A stretch of DNA of 64,000 bases, taken from the NCBI GenBank assembly GCA_002284895.1, contig CP015605.1, positions 558,001 to 622,000 on the forward strand, in the 5' to 3' direction. The stretch is from Actinobacteria bacterium IMCC19121 (lineage in GTDB: Bacteria > Actinomycetota > Actinomycetes > Nanopelagicales > Nanopelagicaceae). Below, piece by piece: positions 46,580-58,271 of this stretch (its first letter is position 1; each line of letters opens with the position of its first letter). Below the pieces are notes generated by a model that did no database searches, was not told the DNA's origin, and was given only the letters and a program-made list of their open reading frames with translations. A program made the position numbers and the translations under genes.

Positions 46580-46678
46580 AGCTCAAACAATAAGCCATAC
46601 ACCCAATCACATCAAGATTAGACTGAGTCTCAGTGAGCACCGTTTCTGGGTGAATTTAGGGAAAAGAAAATTCTGAGT

Positions 46679-46684
46679 TAATCT
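46679..46684 (+). promoter_or_regulatory. Leaderless -10 element of the membrane protein before guaB
   Basis: TAATCT ends 7 bases before the ATG at 46692. A short inverted repeat ACTGAG/CTCAGT (46622-46634) lies upstream in the same 112-base gap. Confidence 0.45.
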
Positions 46685-46691
46685 CTCTTCC

Positions 46692-47078
46692 ATGACACAA
46701 GATCCTGCCAAAGCTGCCAAGGCTCGCGCACTAGTGGCATCCCTATTGATTTTTGAATCAGTTGTGATTGCATCACTAGGTGTATGGCTCATTATTTTGA
46801 CTCTCACTGCAGATAGCGTAGAAATACGTCCCCTGCTTGGAGAACTGATTTTTGTTGCTTTGGGATCTGGAGGGTTATTCGCAGCAGCAGCTGGTTATCG
46901 CAAGGGAAAATACTTTGGTCGTGCGCCAGCTTTACTAGCAAATTTGATTGCAATTGGTGTTTCTAAATATCAATTTGCCGCTGGCCTCTACATAGTCGCA
47001 ATTCCGCTCTTTATTCTGGCCGTTGTAACGGTGGTTTCTGTCTTACGGGCTATTCCCGATAGACTCCCGACTTCTTAA
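46692..47078 (+). CDS. Small four-helix membrane protein upstream of guaB
   Basis: A 128-aa protein with four hydrophobic helices (LIFESVVIASLGVWLIILTL; LGELIFVALGSGGLFAAAAG; APALLANLIAIGVSKYQ; LYIVAIPLFILAVVTVVSVL) and short polar ends. I cannot name a family with confidence. It is 27 bases upstream of guaB on the same strand and probably shares its transcript. Such short membrane ORFs are common in Actinobacteria but their roles are mostly unknown. Confidence 0.72.
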   Translation: MTQDPAKAAKARALVASLLIFESVVIASLGVWLIILTLTADSVEIRPLLGELIFVALGSGGLFAAAAGYRKGKYFGRAPALLANLIAIGVSKYQFAAGLYIVAIPLFILAVVTVVSVLRAIPDRLPTS

Positions 47079-49325
<2,247 letters not shown>

Positions 49326-49333
<8 letters not shown>

Positions 49334-50876
49334 TGATCGCGGCGTACTTGTAGTCGATTTCGGGGCGCAGTATGCCCAGTTGATTGCCCGTCGAGTTCGT
49401 GAAGCAAATGTTTATAGTGAAATTGTTCCTTCAACAATTACTGCAGCACAAGTGCGCGAGAAGAATCCTTCGGCCATTATTTTATCTGGTGGACCTTCAA
49501 GTGTTTACGCCGAAAATGCACCACAATTTGATGCAGCAATTCTTAAATTAGGAATCCCAGTTTTTGGAATTTGTTATGGTTTTCAAGTAATGGCTGCTGC
49601 CCTTGGTGGAGTTGTTAGTCAGACTGGTAAATCAGAGTTCGGTCGTACGGACGTTAGCGCGCAAACTGCTTCAAAGATTTTTAGCGGTCTTCCAGCCCAG
49701 CAAAAAGTATGGATGTCACATGGTGATGCAGTAACTACCGCACCTGCTGGATTTAGCATCTGTGCTGTCACTGCTGACACACCTATCGCAGCCTTTGAAG
49801 ATGCAACAGGGCAAATGGCTGGAGTTCAATTTCACCCAGAGGTTTTACATAGTGAACATGGCCAAGCAATCCTTCGCAATTGGTTAATCAACACCGCAAA
49901 GTGCGATGCAACATGGACTACTGGAAACATTGCACAGACTGAAGTAGCTAAAGCCAAACAAGTAATTGGTGACAAAAGAGTCATCTGCGGTTTATCTGGT
50001 GGAGTAGATTCAGCAGTTGCCGCAGCCATAATTCAGAAAGCAGTTGGCAAGCAGTTAACATGTGTTTTTGTTGATCACGGACTATTGCGCAAGGGTGAGG
50101 CAGAACAAGTAGAGCGAGATTTCGTAGCTTCAACTGGCGTTCAATTAGTAGTTGTTGATGCAAAGAAACAGTTTTTGGATGCACTTAAGGGCGTAACTGA
50201 TCCAGAAGAAAAGCGAAAGATTATTGGCCGTGAGTTCATACGATCTTTTGAAGCTGCGGCCCGCGATATCGCTGCCGGTGGGGATGTTGAATTTTTAGTA
50301 CAGGGCACGTTGTATCCAGATGTAGTTGAGTCCGGTGGCGGCAGCGGAACTGCCAACATTAAATCCCACCATAATGTTGGTGGATTACCGGATGATTTGA
50401 AATTCACTTTAGTTGAACCACTTCGCACTCTTTTTAAGGATGAAGTTCGACAAGTTGGCCTTGAGCTAGGACTGCCTGAAGAAATTGTCTGGCGCCAACC
50501 TTTCCCAGGCCCAGGCCTTGGAATTCGCATCGTTGGAGAAGTAACACAAGAGCGTCTTGATTTATTGCGCGAAGCCGATGCAATTGCCCGCTTTGAGTTA
50601 AAAGCCGCTGGTCTGGATCGTGATATTTGGCAGTGCCCAGTGGTGCTCTTGGCTGATGTGCGAAGTGTTGGCGTGCAGGGAGATGGTCGAACATACGGTC
50701 ATCCAATTGTGTTGCGCCCGGTATCTAGTGAAGATGCAATGACTGCTGATTGGTCTCGCATACCATATGAAGTTCTTGAGAAGATTTCGACTCGTATAAC
50801 AAATGAAGTTCGTGAAGTTAATAGAGTTGTGTTGGATGTGACAAGTAAACCGCCAGGAACGATTGAATGGGAATAA
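49326..50876 (+). CDS. guaA: GMP synthase (glutamine-hydrolysing)
   Basis: A 516-aa GuaA converting XMP to GMP. Residues ~1-195 form the class I glutamine amidotransferase ([13 protein letters not shown]; nucleophile Cys in [11 protein letters not shown]; His-Glu in [14 protein letters not shown]). The ATP-pyrophosphatase domain follows with [12 protein letters not shown], and the dimerisation domain ends in KPPGTIEWE. Length is typical. The start is GTG ([13 protein letters not shown]), overlapping guaB3. Confidence 0.97.
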
Positions 50877-51556
50877 ACGTGAAGAAGTTATCTTTGGTAT
50901 TAGCAGTGGTCTTAGTTTCAGCATTGTCAGTTGCACCGATACAAGCAGCAGAGAAACCAACAACTGTTTCAGGTTGCAAGGCGCCAACTGCAAAAGCACA
51001 TACTCCGGCAACTGTTAAAGAGCCGATGTCAGTTTCAAAGTCACTGCCAAAGACAATGACTATCGATACTAACTGCGGAGCAATAGTGATCTCACTACTC
51101 ACGACGAAAGCGCCTTTAACTATTACTAAGTTGTCTGCACTTGCAAAGGCTAAGTATTTCGATCTTTCTTTCTGCCACAGACTCACAACTGAAGGTTTAT
51201 TTGTTTTGCAGTGCGGAGATCCAACAGCTTCTGGCTCTGGAAATCCAACTGGCTGGAAAGGCTTTAAAGATGAAAATCTGCCAGCCAACAAACCTAACAA
51301 TTACCCAGTAGGCACTGTTGCTATGGCCAACTCTGGGCCAGGCACAAATGGTTCACAGTTCTTCATCATTTACGCAGACACCACACTTGGCCCTAATTAC
51401 TCAATATGGGGCAAGGTGACCAAAGGTTTAGATCTTGTAAAGAAGATTGGTGAAGTTGGAGCTTACAAACTTAACCCGAGCGATAACAAGCCTTATTACG
51501 CCAATGACGGCTATCCAATTCAAACTGTTGAAATTAGAAAAGTTAGCGTTAAATAA
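50867..51556 (+). CDS. Secreted cyclophilin-type peptidyl-prolyl isomerase
   Basis: A 229-aa exported PPIase. A signal peptide ([20 protein letters not shown], cleavage near IQAAE) precedes the cyclophilin domain from about residue 60: [36 protein letters not shown], and [16 protein letters not shown]. The usual FHR(I/V) Arg is kept as CHR. It would assist folding outside the membrane. ATG 50867 overlaps guaA by 10 bases; GTG 50879 gives a more standard MKK signal start and is equally possible. It abuts the convergent PIG-L gene (TAATTA). Confidence 0.87.
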   Translation: MGINVKKLSLVLAVVLVSALSVAPIQAAEKPTTVSGCKAPTAKAHTPATVKEPMSVSKSLPKTMTIDTNCGAIVISLLTTKAPLTITKLSALAKAKYFDLSFCHRLTTEGLFVLQCGDPTASGSGNPTGWKGFKDENLPANKPNNYPVGTVAMANSGPGTNGSQFFIIYADTTLGPNYSIWGKVTKGLDLVKKIGEVGAYKLNPSDNKPYYANDGYPIQTVEIRKVSVK

Positions 51557-52282
51557 TTAATTCGTATTAACTATTTTAAATGCTTCAGCGATACGACCTT
51601 CAGGTAACCCACCAATTCCAGCATTTCGCTGGCCCCATTCGCGGACCATATTTTCTAATTCTGGGTTATGAGCGGTTTGAGATGCATGTGCGTGCAAAGC
51701 CTTCATCTTTAAATCAAATGTATCTGTGATGTCTACGAAGTGATCTGGGTAGGCATAGGCGCTGACCCATACTTCTTTTACTCGCCAAGGCTGTAAACCT
51801 TCTTGATCAAGTAAATCTGTAAATGCAAAAGGATTTCGAGCATCTGGATAAACCGCTTGAATTGCTGCCTCACCTGCAGCTAAGTGATCTGGATGACTTG
51901 CACCTATGCGATCCCAATTTCTTTCAGGACTTTGGCAGACCATGCGATCTGGTTGTGATTTTCGGATCTGTCGAACTAAATCTTTTCTAAGACCGATCGT
52001 TGCCTCAAGATGGCCATCAACGTAATTAAGAAAAGTAATATCAGTAACGCCGATGGCTGCACCAGCTGCGCGTTGTTCACGTTGCCTAATTGCAGGCATC
52101 TCTTCTTTTGTGAAACCAGACTCTTCGCCACCTTGATCGCCATTAGTACAAAAAACATAGGCAACTTCAATGCCCTTTTTCACCCACTGGGCAATGGTTC
52201 CTGATGCTCCAAAATCTGAATCATCTGGGTGGGCACTAACGACCAAGACGCGCTTGATCTCACTATCGGCGATGGGTTCCAT
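51557..52282 (-). CDS. PIG-L / LmbE-type deacetylase
   Basis: A 241-aa metal-dependent N-deacetylase of the LmbE family. The zinc-binding AHPDDSDFG motif (residue ~17), CTNGDQGGEESG, and SHPDHLAAGEA further on, carry the His/Asp ligands. Mycothiol enzymes MshB and Mca belong here but are longer (about 290-300 aa), so this may be a generic sugar or amide deacetylase. The mca locus expected beside greA and DUF4307 is empty in this window. A TAGGCT hexamer lies 7 bases before its ATG. Confidence 0.85.
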   Translation of the reverse strand: MEPIADSEIKRVLVVSAHPDDSDFGASGTIAQWVKKGIEVAYVFCTNGDQGGEESGFTKEEMPAIRQREQRAAGAAIGVTDITFLNYVDGHLEATIGLRKDLVRQIRKSQPDRMVCQSPERNWDRIGASHPDHLAAGEAAIQAVYPDARNPFAFTDLLDQEGLQPWRVKEVWVSAYAYPDHFVDITDTFDLKMKALHAHASQTAHNPELENMVREWGQRNAGIGGLPEGRIAEAFKIVNTN

Positions 52283-52309
52283 GTCGCTTAGCCTAATAGA
52301 CTCACCACC
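52283..52309. promoter_or_regulatory. 27-bp divergent leaderless promoter, PIG-L gene / pcrA
   Basis: AGCCTAATAGACT (52290-52302) repeats the core seen between xseA and ispH. The - strand TAGGCT (52290-52295) ends 7 bases before the ATG at 52282. The + strand TAGACT (52297-52302) ends 7 bases before the ATG at 52310. No ribosome site is present on either side. Confidence 0.65.
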
Positions 52310-54550
52310 ATGACGAGTACTGATCCGCTGCTAGCTGGGCTCAACCCTCAGCAAGCAGAAGCAGTTACTCATGCAGGTGGTCCATTACTTGTTGTGGCTG
52401 GTGCTGGTTCAGGTAAAACTCGTGTTTTGACGCGTCGAATTGCATATTTAATGTCACGGAGAAATGTCGCTCCGTATCAGATTCTTGCAATTACTTTCAC
52501 CAATAAAGCTGCCGGGGAAATGAAAGAGCGCGTTGCCGAATTGGTAGGACCCATTGCAAAATCAATGTGGGTTTCCACTTTCCACTCAGCCTGTGTTCGC
52601 ATACTGCGACAGGAAGCTATGCGCCTTGGCTATAGCAATTCATTCTCAATTTATGACTCAGCAGATTCACTTCGCCTCATCACAATTGTTGCCAAAGAGC
52701 TCAATTTAGATGCCAAGCGTTATCCAGCTCGTCAGTTCCAAGCAATGATTTCAAATGCCAAAAACGAACTCCTAGGACCGCAAGATTACATAAATGCTGC
52801 AAGCAATCAATTTGAACAAGTAGTAGCTGATGTTTATACGATCTATCAACAACGGTTACAGCGTGCCAACGCTATGGATTTCGATGACTTGATTCTAAAA
52901 ACAGTTGAAGTACTACAACGTTACCCAGAAGCCAAAGCGCGTTTTAGATCACGCTTTCGCCATGTGTTGGTAGATGAGTATCAGGACACAAATCATGCCC
53001 AATACATATTAGTTAAAGAGTTAGTTGGCACAGAAGCCGAAGGAATTCCACTTGCTGAGCTTTGCGTAGTGGGGGATGCCGACCAAAGTATCTATGGTTT
53101 TCGCGGTGCAACGATTCGTAATATCTTGCAATTTGAACTTGACTACCCAAATGCCAGCACGGTCTTACTTGAGCAAAACTATCGTTCCACTCAAAATATT
53201 CTAAATGCCGCTAATGCAGTTATCACCCGGAATGAAAGTCGTAAAGAAAAGAATTTGTGGTCAGATGCCGGATCTGGTGCACCCCTTGTCGGCTATGTGG
53301 CCGAGAGTGAACATGATGAAGCAGTTTTTATCGCTGATGAAATTCGTCAACTGCAGAAGGAATCAAAATCTCAACCCGGAGATACTGCAATCTTCTATAG
53401 AACTAATGCCCAGTCACGTGTTTTTGAAGAAGTATTCATGCGAAATGCCCTGCCTTATAAGGTCGTTGGCGGTTTGCGCTTCTATGAGCGCCGAGAAGTT
53501 AAGGACTTACTTGCCTATTTGCGCGTCTTGGCCAACCTAGAAGATGAGATTTCTCTGCGCCGCATTATCAATGTCCCTAAACGAGGCATCGGTGATACAT
53601 CTTTAGATTATGTAGATGCATTTGCAAACGCGAACTCCATTTCATTTTGGCAAGGTTTGCTTCGTTGCGCAGAAGCTCCAGGATTACCCTCACGTGCTGC
53701 GCAAGCGATTAATGATTTCACCTCCATGATTAGCGCCTTAAATGTCTTAGTTGAGGCAAAAACCAGACCATCAGTCATTGTTGAAGCAGCTCTTGAGCAA
53801 TCTGGGTTGCTAAAAGAATTAGCCGATAGCGTTGATCCACAAGATGAAGTGCGAGTTGAAAACTTAAAGGAATTAGTCGCAGTTTCAATGGAATATGAAG
53901 AGCGACCAATTGAGGAATTAGGCGAAGATGAAGAAATCTCATTAGCTGGTTTTCTAGAAAAGGTTTCTTTGGTTGCTGATGCTGATGAGATTCCAGAAGG
54001 TGAAGACCATGGTGGTGTTGTAACAATGATGACTTTACATACTGCTAAAGGTCTTGAGTTCCCAACTGTTTTTCTAACTGGAATGGAAGATGGAATATTT
54101 CCTCATTCACGAACACTTGGTGAAAAAGATGAGATTGAAGAAGAGCGCCGGCTTGCCTATGTTGGTTTAACTCGTGCACGTCAACGTTTGTATATTTCAC
54201 GTGCTGAATATCGTTCAACTTGGGGTGCACCAAATTACAATCCGCCTTCACGTTTTCTAGATGAAATTCCAGAGGATGTTATTGAGTGGCGCAATCAAGG
54301 TGGTGCATCTTTAACTCCATCGCTAGTGCGCAAATCACGTGTAGCAACTGCTCCACCACCACGAGCGACGGGTAAGAAGATTTCAGTAATGGAGCTGCAA
54401 ATTGGAGATCGTGTGTCACATGACACATTTGGCTTAGGCTCTGTTGTTGCAGTTGCAGGCGAGGCAGAAAAGGCTGAAGCCACAATTAACTTTGGCCAGT
54501 ACGGAGAGAAGCGATTACTACTGCGCTATGCACCCGTTGAGAAGCTCTAG
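52310..54550 (+). CDS. pcrA: ATP-dependent DNA helicase PcrA/UvrD1
   Basis: A 746-aa SF1A helicase with all motifs: Q motif LNPQQAEAVTH, Walker A GAGSGKTRVL, Ia AITFTNKAAGEM, II LVDEYQDTNHAQY, III GDADQSIYGFRGA, IV LEQNYRST, V TLHTAKGLEF, and VI VGLTRARQRLYI. The C-terminal tail ends in a KOW/Tudor-like segment (GDRVSHDTFGLGSVVAV) that binds RNA polymerase in PcrA/UvrD. It acts in nucleotide excision repair and replication conflicts. It starts leaderless after TAGACT. The uvrD1-sucC-sucD order follows mycobacteria. Confidence 0.95.
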   Translation: MTSTDPLLAGLNPQQAEAVTHAGGPLLVVAGAGSGKTRVLTRRIAYLMSRRNVAPYQILAITFTNKAAGEMKERVAELVGPIAKSMWVSTFHSACVRILRQEAMRLGYSNSFSIYDSADSLRLITIVAKELNLDAKRYPARQFQAMISNAKNELLGPQDYINAASNQFEQVVADVYTIYQQRLQRANAMDFDDLILKTVEVLQRYPEAKARFRSRFRHVLVDEYQDTNHAQYILVKELVGTEAEGIPLAELCVVGDADQSIYGFRGATIRNILQFELDYPNASTVLLEQNYRSTQNILNAANAVITRNESRKEKNLWSDAGSGAPLVGYVAESEHDEAVFIADEIRQLQKESKSQPGDTAIFYRTNAQSRVFEEVFMRNALPYKVVGGLRFYERREVKDLLAYLRVLANLEDEISLRRIINVPKRGIGDTSLDYVDAFANANSISFWQGLLRCAEAPGLPSRAAQAINDFTSMISALNVLVEAKTRPSVIVEAALEQSGLLKELADSVDPQDEVRVENLKELVAVSMEYEERPIEELGEDEEISLAGFLEKVSLVADADEIPEGEDHGGVVTMMTLHTAKGLEFPTVFLTGMEDGIFPHSRTLGEKDEIEEERRLAYVGLTRARQRLYISRAEYRSTWGAPNYNPPSRFLDEIPEDVIEWRNQGGASLTPSLVRKSRVATAPPPRATGKKISVMELQIGDRVSHDTFGLGSVVAVAGEAEKAEATINFGQYGEKRLLLRYAPVEKL

Positions 54551-54581
54551 GATTAGGGCCTAATTAGGATGTGGAGCACCA

Positions 54582-55745
54582 GTGGATCTCTTTGAATATC
54601 AAGCTCGCGATCTCTTTGAAAAGCATGGAGTACCTGTTTTGGCAGCTGCAATTGCAACAACTGCAGACGAAGCAGAAGCTGCCGCTACAAAGATCGGTGG
54701 CAAAGTAGTTGTTAAGGCCCAAGTAAAAGTTGGTGGCCGAGGTAAAGCTGGCGGCGTAAAGCTTGCAGAGAACCCAACAGATGCTCGTGAAAAAGCTGGC
54801 GCAATTCTTGGAATGGACATCAAAGGTCATGTAGTTCGCACAGTAATGATTGCTGCGGCTGCCCCAATTGAATCTGAATACTACTTAGCAATTTTGCTTG
54901 ATCGTTCTAACCGCACATTTCTAGTTATGGCATCAGTATCTGGTGGAATGGATATTGAAGAAGTAGCGCACACTGCTCCTGAAAAGCTAGCAAAGATCCC
55001 AGTATCTGCAGTTGATGGAATTAGCGCAGCTAAGGCTAAAGAGATTATTAGCGCAGCTAATTTCCCAGCAGATGTTGCCGATCAAGTTGCCAACGTCCTT
55101 GTGAAATTGTGGGAAGTCTTCCAGTCAGAAGATGCAACTTTGGTTGAAGTTAACCCATTAGTTAAAACTAAAGATGGCAAAGTTATTGCACTCGATGGCA
55201 AAGTAACTCTTGATGACAATGCAGATTTTCGTCAACCAGATCATGAAGCACTCATAGATCAAGCCACTGAAAATCCACTAGAAGCAGCAGCTAAAGAAAA
55301 AGGTCTTAACTACGTCAAGCTAGAAGGCGAAGTTGGAATCATTGGTAATGGTGCTGGTTTGGTCATGAGCACACTAGATGTTGTTGCTTATGCTGGTGAA
55401 AAGCATGGCGGAGTCCGCCCAGCAAACTTCCTTGATATTGGTGGCGGTGCATCAGCACAAGTAATGGCTGACGGACTTTCAATCATTTTGGGTGATAAAG
55501 ACGTAAAGAGCGTTTTTGTTAACGTATTTGGTGGAATTACTGCGTGTGATGCCGTAGCAACAGGGATCGTTCAAGCCCTTGAATTACTTGGTTCTAAGGC
55601 CACTAAGCCAATCGTTGTTCGCCTTGATGGCAATAACGTCATGGAAGGCCGAGCAATTTTGAATAAAGCAGCACACCCATTGGTGCAGCAGCTCGACACA
55701 ATGGATGGCGCAGCTGATCGTGCTGCAGAATTGGCGGCAAAATAA
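54582..55745 (+). CDS. sucC: Succinyl-CoA ligase, beta subunit
   Basis: A 387-aa ADP/GDP-forming succinyl-CoA synthetase beta subunit. The ATP-grasp N-terminus ([18 protein letters not shown]), [25 protein letters not shown] and the C-terminal CoA-ligase domain ([26 protein letters not shown]) are intact. It catalyses the substrate-level phosphorylation step of the TCA cycle with SucD. The start is GTG; GTGGAG 5 bases before it could be a ribosome site, and TAGGAT (54565-54570) is a candidate -10. sucD starts at the base after its stop. Confidence 0.96.
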   Translation: MDLFEYQARDLFEKHGVPVLAAAIATTADEAEAAATKIGGKVVVKAQVKVGGRGKAGGVKLAENPTDAREKAGAILGMDIKGHVVRTVMIAAAAPIESEYYLAILLDRSNRTFLVMASVSGGMDIEEVAHTAPEKLAKIPVSAVDGISAAKAKEIISAANFPADVADQVANVLVKLWEVFQSEDATLVEVNPLVKTKDGKVIALDGKVTLDDNADFRQPDHEALIDQATENPLEAAAKEKGLNYVKLEGEVGIIGNGAGLVMSTLDVVAYAGEKHGGVRPANFLDIGGGASAQVMADGLSIILGDKDVKSVFVNVFGGITACDAVATGIVQALELLGSKATKPIVVRLDGNNVMEGRAILNKAAHPLVQQLDTMDGAADRAAELAAK

Positions 55746-56627
55746 ATGTCTATCTTCTTAAATGAGAACACCAAGGTAATTGTTCAGGGAATGACTGGCT
55801 CTGAAGGAACTAAGCACACTCGCCGTATGTTGGCTTCTGGCACAAAGATTGTTGGCGGAGTTACACCTGGTAAAGGTGGACAGGTTGTCGATATTGATGG
55901 CCATCAACTTCCAGTCTTTAATACAGTTGCCGAAGCAATGAGTGCAACTGGTGCTAATGCATCAGTAGTTTTTGTTCCACCTAAGTTTGCTAAAGCTGCA
56001 GTTATCGATGCTATTGATGCTGCGATGCCTTTAGTAGTTGTTATCACTGAAGGAATTCCAGTTCACGACTCTGCAAGTTTCTATGCATATTCACTTACTA
56101 AGGGCACAACCCGCATTGTTGGGCCAAACTGTCCAGGTTTAATTAGCCCAGGAAAATCTAACATTGGAATTATTCCGGCAGATATCACTGGTGCTGGCCC
56201 AATTGGTTTGGTATCAAAATCAGGAACTCTTACTTACCAAATGATGTATGAACTAAGAGATATTGGTTTTAGTACAGCAGTAGGTATCGGTGGAGATCCA
56301 GTGATTGGAACTACACACATTGACTGCCTTCGCGCTTTCCAAGATGACCCTGACACACAAGCAATTGTGATGATTGGTGAAATCGGCGGCGATGCTGAAG
56401 AGCGCGCAGCTGCATTTATCGCCGAGTATGTAACTAAGCCGGTTGTTGGTTACGTCGCAGGATTTACAGCACCTGAAGGAAAGACCATGGGTCATGCTGG
56501 TGCGATTGTTTCTGGATCTTCAGGAACTGCTCAAGGAAAGAAAGATGCCCTTGAAGCAGCTGGTGTGAAAGTTGGGCAAACTCCAAGTGAAACCGCGCGT
56601 TTATTGCGCGCGATACTAGGCCGCTAA
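55746..56627 (+). CDS. sucD: Succinyl-CoA ligase, alpha subunit
   Basis: A 293-aa alpha subunit. The CoA-binding Rossmann part ([19 protein letters not shown]), [33 protein letters not shown], and the phosphorylated His in [17 protein letters not shown] (the H in MGHAGA) are present. The ATG lies immediately after the sucC stop (TAAATG), so the two subunits are co-translated. Confidence 0.97.
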   Translation: MSIFLNENTKVIVQGMTGSEGTKHTRRMLASGTKIVGGVTPGKGGQVVDIDGHQLPVFNTVAEAMSATGANASVVFVPPKFAKAAVIDAIDAAMPLVVVITEGIPVHDSASFYAYSLTKGTTRIVGPNCPGLISPGKSNIGIIPADITGAGPIGLVSKSGTLTYQMMYELRDIGFSTAVGIGGDPVIGTTHIDCLRAFQDDPDTQAIVMIGEIGGDAEERAAAFIAEYVTKPVVGYVAGFTAPEGKTMGHAGAIVSGSSGTAQGKKDALEAAGVKVGQTPSETARLLRAILGR

Positions 56628-56631
56628 GACC

Positions 56632-57708
56632 ATGTTTGGCCGCGTACTTGGAACCACTATGGTCCAAGTCGCGCGCAGCATCGCCTTTGTTCTATTCCCA
56701 ATTTCTTTCATAGCACTCCTTGCTTGGGCAACTGCAGGAAGTGCAACTGGAAATACAGGAGATCCATTACGTGCAGCGCTATGGATTTGGCTAGGTGCAC
56801 ATCAGGTGCCATTTTCTTTAGCGCTACCACCAGCAAATATCGCTGGATATCTTTCCTACTTGCCTTTAGGTGCAGTGGTTCTACCAATTTTTGCAATACG
56901 GAGTGGAATTAATCGAGTCATTGATCGCTTAGATAATGACACTTCTTTATTGCCATTAGCGCGTCTTCTTTTTGCCATTGAGTACAGCGTTGCCGCAATG
57001 CTTCTTTCTTATTTCTCATCGACACAATCGGTTAAACCGGTTTGGTATTTGGCACCAGTTTTCGTCTTTCCACTAGTACTAGTTACTGCAGCAACTGTTG
57101 GTCGCCGTCTGGTTTTTGGTCAGGCAGTTTTATATGGTTCCAGAGCGTTAGCGCTATTACTCGGCATTTCTTCAATCATTCTAGGAATATCAATTTTCAC
57201 TCATCTCTCAACAGTTAAGAACCTCACTACAGTATTAGAGCCAGGAATACTTGGTGGGCTGTTATTACTTCTTCTTAACATTCTCTATATTCCAAATGCT
57301 GTGGTTGCAACCTTGGGTTATTTCTCTGGTGCTGGTTTTGCAGTGGGATCTGGAACGATGGTTGCGCCTTGGAGATTTGACCTCAATTCAATTCCAGCTT
57401 TTCCTTTGCTCGGTGCGTTGCCAACAGGTAAGTCACTCTTTGCACTATTTGGAATCGTTCTAGTAATTCTGGCAGGAGCGCTGTTGGCCAGTTGGACTAT
57501 TGATTTGAATATGAAAATCTTGGTTCAGAGTTTGGTTGTTAGCGCACTTATGTGTGTAGTAATTGGAATTGCTGGAAGCGGTGCACTTTTAACTGATGCG
57601 ATGTCTGCAGTTGGCGTTTCACCGTGGAAATTCACTCTGACATTAGTTGCTGAACTATCTTTGGGTGCATTTCTGGCCCTATATTTGCCTCGTCTTGGAA
57701 GGCGCTAA
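56632..57708 (+). CDS. perM: DUF6350 / PerM-like membrane protein
   Basis: A 358-aa polytopic membrane protein with about nine or ten hydrophobic segments. Position between sucD and purN and the SLALPPANIAGYLSYLPLG region match the actinobacterial DUF6350 family, whose mycobacterial member PerM is linked to cell division and persistence. Motifs GAGFAVGSGTMVAPW and FPLLGALPTG recur in the family as I recall it. Molecular activity unknown. It starts 4 bases after sucD and its stop overlaps the purN ATG by one base. Confidence 0.8.
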   Translation: MFGRVLGTTMVQVARSIAFVLFPISFIALLAWATAGSATGNTGDPLRAALWIWLGAHQVPFSLALPPANIAGYLSYLPLGAVVLPIFAIRSGINRVIDRLDNDTSLLPLARLLFAIEYSVAAMLLSYFSSTQSVKPVWYLAPVFVFPLVLVTAATVGRRLVFGQAVLYGSRALALLLGISSIILGISIFTHLSTVKNLTTVLEPGILGGLLLLLLNILYIPNAVVATLGYFSGAGFAVGSGTMVAPWRFDLNSIPAFPLLGALPTGKSLFALFGIVLVILAGALLASWTIDLNMKILVQSLVVSALMCVVIGIAGSGALLTDAMSAVGVSPWKFTLTLVAELSLGAFLALYLPRLGRR

Positions 57709-58271
57709 TGGCTGCTCGCGTTGTGTTGTTGGCGTCAGGTTCAGGCACTCTTGCCCAAGCAATCATCGATGCAAAAGAACTCGAAATTGAAATTGTTGCA
57801 CTCATTAGTGATAACCCAGATGCGCAAGCTTTAACACGGGCAAAAGAAGCTAACATCCAGACCTTTGTCATACCTATGAAGAATTCACGCGATGAGTGGA
57901 ACCAAGGAATCATTCAAACCGTTGTTTCACTATCAGTTGACCTGGTTGTGAGCACTGGCTTTATGCGAATTCTGCCCCCAGATTTTGTGAATCGCTTTCC
58001 AACTATCAATTCTCACCCAGCACTTCTGCCACAGTTTCCCGGTGCGCATGCCGTTCGTGATGCGCTGGCAGCTGGAGTTTCAGTAACTGGGACCACGGTT
58101 CATTGGGTTGATGATGGTGTTGATACAGGCCCAATCATTACTCAGATGGAAGTACCAGTGCTGCCAGGAGATGATGAGGCCACACTTCATGAGAGAATTA
58201 AGAAAGTAGAACGCGGTCTCATTGTTGCGACCATCGCCCTAATTCTTCCAACTTTGGAGCGCAATGTCTGA
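57708..58271 (+). CDS. purN: Phosphoribosylglycinamide formyltransferase
   Basis: A 187-aa GART enzyme, the third step of purine synthesis, using 10-formyl-THF. LLASGSGTLAQAII binds the phosphate of GAR. The catalytic triad area is visible: FMRILPPDFVNRFP, NSHPALLPQFPGAH (His), and WVDDGVDTGPII (Asp). The 10-formyl-THF could come from FolD encoded downstream. It overlaps purH by 8 bases. Confidence 0.95.
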   Translation: MAARVVLLASGSGTLAQAIIDAKELEIEIVALISDNPDAQALTRAKEANIQTFVIPMKNSRDEWNQGIIQTVVSLSVDLVVSTGFMRILPPDFVNRFPTINSHPALLPQFPGAHAVRDALAAGVSVTGTTVHWVDDGVDTGPIITQMEVPVLPGDDEATLHERIKKVERGLIVATIALILPTLERNV

